Shown piece by piece: positions 8,197 through 10,230 of a stretch of DNA of 10,230 nucleotides. The stretch lies in the NCBI GenBank assembly GCA_034435395.1, contig DAOTXK010000075.1, forward strand, positions 1 to 10,230, read 5' to 3'. Within the stretch, counting starts at the first letter, position 1; every line of letters begins with the position of its first letter. The translations under genes and the position numbers were made by a program. The stretch comes from DAOTXK01 sp034435395 (GTDB lineage: Bacteria; Chloroflexota; Anaerolineae; Aggregatilineales; Ch27). The notes under the pieces were generated by a model, which was not told the origin of the DNA, did no database searches, and worked only from the letters and a program-made list of their open reading frames with translations.

Positions 8197-8210
8197 GGCG
8201 GTGGCCCGTC

Positions 8211-8228
8211 CCTGGCCGATGAGCCGGG
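8211..8228. terminator. Hairpin between convergent genes
   Basis: In the 57-bp gap between the convergent ROK kinase and histidine kinase genes, CCTGGC and GCCGGG can form a 6-bp stem (one T-G pair) with a 6-nt loop. It lacks a T-run on either side. It is a weak candidate for a shared terminator, called mainly because of its position. Confidence 0.22.
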
Positions 8229-8253
8229 TTGACGGAGCAGTTCTGGGCAGCGA

Positions 8254-9348
8254 TCAGGACAGGGGCAGCGTTACGGATACCGTGGTTGTCTGGCCGGGTG
8301 TGCTCTCGATGGTTAACGCTCCCTGGTGCAGATCGGCCAGACGTTTGGCGATGATGAGGCCGAGGCCGGTCCCCTGCTGTTCGTAAATTTTGCGCTCGAA
8401 CTGCGTATAAGCGCCGACGGCGGCGATCTGTTCCGGGGTCATGCCACGCCCCATGTTAGTGACCCTCAGCAGGTAATTGTTCCCCTCTACAACGCCGCCC
8501 ACATGTACCGGTGTGCCTGCTTTCGAGAACTTAAACGCGTTGTCCACCAGTTCCGTCACGATCTTTTGTAGATTATCCTTGACGATCCGAACAACCGGCA
8601 CTTCCTGGACGTGCAACTGTAGATCAGCCTCGCGCCTGTACTCCTGGGCTTTTTCGTGGGCCAGGAATTCAATGAGCGCCCGGGGCTGGGCGATCCGGAG
8701 GCTGCGGAGCGCGGCCACGCGGTCTGGGTCGACGCCGATGATCTCGATCTGGGCATAGATCAGGAAGTTTTCAACCAGGCGGTGCAGACGCCTGGCAGAC
8801 CGGTTGATGCTGTGGGCCATCTCGACGACCCGTTCCCTGGCCATGGTCGGTTCGCCGAGCATGAGCAGTTCGGAATACCCCAGGATGCTGGAAAGGGGCG
8901 TGCGCAGTTCGTGGGGCAGCATATGGACGATGTGGCCACGCAACTCGTTCAGTTGTCTTTCATACTCCTTTGCCAGGGAGGCCCGTCTTTCCAGGCGGGC
9001 GTTCACGGCGGCCAACAACTCATCCGGCGTGAATGGTTTGGAGATGTAATCATCCGCGCCCAGTCCCATGCCCTGCCGCATATCGTCCCGGCTGGCCTTG
9101 GCGGTTAAGAAGATAAACGGAATCATGGCCGTGGCCGGATCGTTGCGCAGCTCCAGCAGCACGCCATAGCCGTCAAGTTCAGGCATCAGGATGTCACAAA
9201 CGATCAGATCGGGCATGTGCTGGCGCGCCATGTCCACGCCGAGGCGTCCGTTCGGGGCTCCTTTAGCATCATAGCCCCCCAATTCGATCGTCCCCAGGAT
9301 GTTTTCGAGAATGGGGGTTTCGTCTTCTATGGCCAGAATGGTGGTCAT
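8254..9348 (-). CDS. Receiver-HisKA-HATPase histidine kinase (soluble)
   Basis: Two-component kinase (364 aa) with a receiver domain at its N terminus. The receiver (1-120) has acidic pocket Glu8-Asp9, phosphoacceptor Asp52 in CDILMPE, Thr82 and Lys104 in SKPF. HisKA follows with HMLPHELRTPL (His146), then the ATPase domain with N-box ELVDNAFKFS (Asn270), a G1 box written NMGRGM (298-303) where DxGxG is usual, the F-box region YTQFERK, and G2 GTGLGL (326-331). No membrane segment or sensor domain is present, so the input is probably phosphorylation of the receiver or a partner protein. The frame extends upstream to about 9429, but GGAGAA lies 6 nt before the ATG at 9348 and the receiver fold begins there, so I chose that start. 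It follows the receiver gene by 65 bp and is probably co-transcribed. Asn298 could lower ATP binding; otherwise the kinase looks intact. Confidence 0.9.
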   Translation of the reverse strand: MTTILAIEDETPILENILGTIELGGYDAKGAPNGRLGVDMARQHMPDLIVCDILMPELDGYGVLLELRNDPATAMIPFIFLTAKASRDDMRQGMGLGADDYISKPFTPDELLAAVNARLERRASLAKEYERQLNELRGHIVHMLPHELRTPLSSILGYSELLMLGEPTMARERVVEMAHSINRSARRLHRLVENFLIYAQIEIIGVDPDRVAALRSLRIAQPRALIEFLAHEKAQEYRREADLQLHVQEVPVVRIVKDNLQKIVTELVDNAFKFSKAGTPVHVGGVVEGNNYLLRVTNMGRGMTPEQIAAVGAYTQFERKIYEQQGTGLGLIIAKRLADLHQGALTIESTPGQTTTVSVTLPLS

Positions 9349-9354
9349 GGCTTG

Positions 9355-9360
9355 TTCTCC
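9355..9360 (-). promoter_or_regulatory. Shine-Dalgarno fixing the histidine kinase start
   Basis: On the minus strand this reads GGAGAA, 6 nt before the ATG at 9348. It rules out the longer in-frame start near 9429, which would overlap the upstream receiver gene and add residues with no domain character. Confidence 0.7.
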
Positions 9361-9413
9361 AATCGTGACCGAAGCTGGCAGGGTGTGGTGAGGCGTGTCA
9401 TGGCCTCGTCGGC

Positions 9414-9779
9414 TTAGGGAGTAACCCATTTTTTGATCGTGGCCAGCAATTCAACCGGCCCAAACGGTTTGATCAGGTAGTCGTTGGCCCCCCGCTGTTG
9501 GCCTTCCTGAACGCTGGCCTCGTCCGCCCTGGCCGACACGAAGATAAATGGGATATTGGCCGTGGCCGGGCTGCGGCGCAGCCGCTCAAGCACCTCGAAT
9601 CCATTAAACTCAGGCATGCGAATGTCGCAGATCACCAGATCGGGGCGATGCTCACTGACCATCTGAAGCCCGGTCAACCCGGCTCTTGCCCCCAGGGCGT
9701 CAAAGCTCTCCAGTTTAAGGATTTCAATGAGGTTCTCCAGAATGAATTCCTCATCTTCGATGACCAGGACCAGTGTCAT
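9414..9779 (-). CDS. Single-domain response regulator (CheY-like)
   Basis: Stand-alone receiver domain (121 aa) with no output domain. The acidic pocket is Glu8-Asp9-Glu10, the phosphoacceptor is Asp52 in CDIRMPE, the switch Ser is Ser82 in FVSARAD, and the conserved Lys is Lys104 in IKPF. It is likely a phosphotransfer intermediate or a protein-protein switch. Aligned without gaps over 115 residues, about 58 are identical to the receiver of the downstream kinase (hand count), so the pair looks like a duplication. It is the first gene of the minus-strand pair. The ATG at 9779 has GGAGA 5 nt upstream and matches the normal receiver start. An upstream open extension to 10142 is not credible because it spans the promoter region. 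Its partner is probably the adjacent kinase, by position. Confidence 0.9.
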   Translation of the reverse strand: MTLVLVIEDEEFILENLIEILKLESFDALGARAGLTGLQMVSEHRPDLVICDIRMPEFNGFEVLERLRRSPATANIPFIFVSARADEASVQEGQQRGANDYLIKPFGPVELLATIKKWVTP

Positions 9780-9780
9780 G

Positions 9781-9798
9781 GGTATCTCCACAAATACC
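9781..9798 (-). promoter_or_regulatory. Hairpin presenting the receiver gene's ribosome site
   Basis: On the minus strand GGTAT and ATACC can pair as a 5-bp stem. The 8-nt loop between them contains GGAG, the Shine-Dalgarno, and the start codon follows one base after the stem. Such a stem could modulate initiation. It is short and could be chance. Confidence 0.35.
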
Positions 9799-9925
9799 GG
9801 ATGGAATGGTGTTGGTAGGCCCGCTGCCAGGCCCGACGCGGGCACACACTCCTTGATAGATGCCGAAAGCGCGATAACGCAGCACCAGCAGGTCGCCAAT
9901 CGGGCGATGTCGCTGGTGGCTATGA

Positions 9926-9943
9926 ATATAAGTATACCTATAT
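9926..9943. repeat. Imperfect palindrome over the receiver promoter -10
   Basis: ATATA-a-GTATAC-c-TATAT: an 18-bp near-palindrome with one mismatched pair, centred on GTATAC and covering the -10 box of the minus-strand promoter. The position suits a repressor operator, but AT-rich DNA makes palindromes common. Confidence 0.4.
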
Positions 9944-9959
9944 ATTTAAGAAAAAACAA
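9931..9959 (-). promoter_or_regulatory. Sigma70-like promoter for the receiver-kinase operon
   Basis: On the minus strand, TTGTTT (plus 9954-9959) and TATACT (plus 9931-9936, 5/6 match to TATAAT) are separated by exactly 17 bp. They lie inside the AT-rich island and about 150 bp before the receiver start, which implies a leader of about 145 nt. Confidence 0.55.
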
Positions 9960-9964
9960 GTCCT

Positions 9965-9993
9965 GAATTAACGAATTACAAAAATCAATTAAC
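9965..9993. repeat. Three short AATTA-type repeats upstream of the promoter
   Basis: GAATTAAC (9965), GAATTAC (9973) and CAATTAAC (9986) lie just upstream of the minus-strand -35 box. Spacing is 8 and 13 bp, not helical-turn regular. They may be protein-binding sites or simply low-complexity AT-rich DNA. Confidence 0.25.
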
Positions 9994-10110
9994 TGATGAC
10001 GGGTGCTGGTTGTTGAGGGTATCACAGATAGGAGTGGCCCGATCGGTGGCGGGCAAGATTCGCGTCCCCAGGCTGGCTGGTATGAGCCAGTTTCCGGGGG
10101 AGCGCCCTTA

Positions 10111-10139
10111 TTGTCGAAGGCCAGGAAGTGTGTGATAAT
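10111..10139 (+). promoter_or_regulatory. Rightward extended -10 promoter
   Basis: TTGTCG (10111-10116, 4/6) and GATAAT (10134-10139, 5/6) are spaced 17 bp apart. A TGT immediately before the -10 gives an extended -10 element. It lies about 57 bp before the ATG at 10196, a normal distance for that gene. Confidence 0.5.
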
Positions 10140-10142
10140 CAC
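10132..10142. repeat. Perfect 11-bp palindrome over the rightward -10
   Basis: GTGAT-A-ATCAC, a perfect inverted repeat around one central base, covers the -10 hexamer of the rightward promoter. It may be a repressor half-site pair. Short and unproven. Confidence 0.35.
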
Positions 10143-10195
10143 TCACCAGCCATCTCGGAGTTCCCCACAATATATAGGCGACGAAGTGAGTTGAT

Positions 10196-10230
10196 ATGAG
10201 TGAGCCAGTGCGTGATCAATTGCCTGATAC
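10196..10230 (+). CDS. Start of an unidentified gene (3' partial)
   Basis: Only eleven complete codons are visible, beginning MSEPVRDQLPD and open to the window edge. Support comes from the well-placed rightward promoter at 10111-10139 and its divergent position relative to the receiver gene. The ribosome site is weak (GTGAG about 5 nt upstream). No function can be given. It could be an output partner of the receiver-kinase pair, by position only. Confidence 0.4.
   Translation, partial: MSEPVRDQLPD

Larger units (their letters stand above)
9780..10195. other. 416-bp divergent intergenic region with AT-rich core
   Basis: No gene is supported here. Next to the receiver gene lies a GC-rich leader (9780-9923) with two possible hairpins: one around the ribosome site, and GCCCGC/GCGGGC at 9819-9824 and 9838-9843. 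The stretch 9921-10000 is strikingly AT-rich against its surroundings and holds a promoter and short AATTA-type repeats. GC-rich sequence follows, with a 6-bp stem CTGGCT/AGCCAG at 10073-10090. A second promoter points rightwards at 10111-10139. The layout is that of a divergent control region. Confidence 0.6.

Noticed and set aside
10073..10090. CTGGCT/AGCCAG stem as a terminator or small RNA end
   Set aside because: The stem is only 6 bp with three T residues after it, in a divergent intergenic region where no plus-strand transcript is expected to end.
9780..10142. N-terminal extension of the receiver protein with a hydrophobic stretch that could pass for a membrane segment
   Set aside because: The frame is open by chance through the AT-rich promoter region. 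The receiver has its own Shine-Dalgarno and a canonical start at 9779.

Overview
The window is a GC-rich bacterial segment with tightly packed genes and one conspicuously AT-rich intergenic island near the right end. No rRNA, tRNA, transposase or CRISPR array is visible. A Rad50/SbcC-type ATPase next to NurA and HerA, together with a sortase, a ROK kinase and soluble receiver-histidine kinases, would fit the Chloroflexota (an Anaerolineae-like genome). That assignment is an inference from gene content only.

Left block (1-6344, plus strand): a four-gene DNA-end-processing operon. It holds a Rad50/SbcC-like ATPase whose start lies outside the window, a NurA-family nuclease, a 200-residue protein that looks like a free-standing HerA-type HAS-barrel domain, and a HerA-type hexameric DNA translocase. 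The genes overlap or abut (ATGA overlap, 11-nt gap, 1-nt overlap), so they are probably co-transcribed and translationally coupled. By analogy with archaeal Mre11-Rad50-HerA-NurA, Rad50 (with an Mre11 expected upstream, not seen) would open DNA ends, and HerA would drive DNA through the NurA nuclease. The small HAS-like protein is the least expected member.

Middle block (6345-8196, plus strand): after a 216-bp gap with a hairpin and a possible promoter comes a membrane-anchored sortase-fold transpeptidase. It overlaps a ROK-family sugar kinase with a full catalytic and zinc motif set. The two overlap but have no obvious shared pathway.

Right block (8254-9779, minus strand): a two-gene signalling operon. 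A stand-alone receiver domain is transcribed first, followed by a receiver-HisKA-HATPase histidine kinase. The two receivers are about 50% identical and look like a duplication. Neither protein has a membrane segment or a DNA-binding output domain. The kinase carries Asn in place of the usual Asp in its G1 ATP-binding box.

Intergenic region (9780-10195): 416 bp without a gene. It contains a good sigma70-like promoter for the receiver gene inside an AT-rich island, a palindrome over its -10 box, and a divergent extended -10 promoter that also carries a palindrome. That second promoter probably serves a gene whose first codons begin at 10196 and run off the window.
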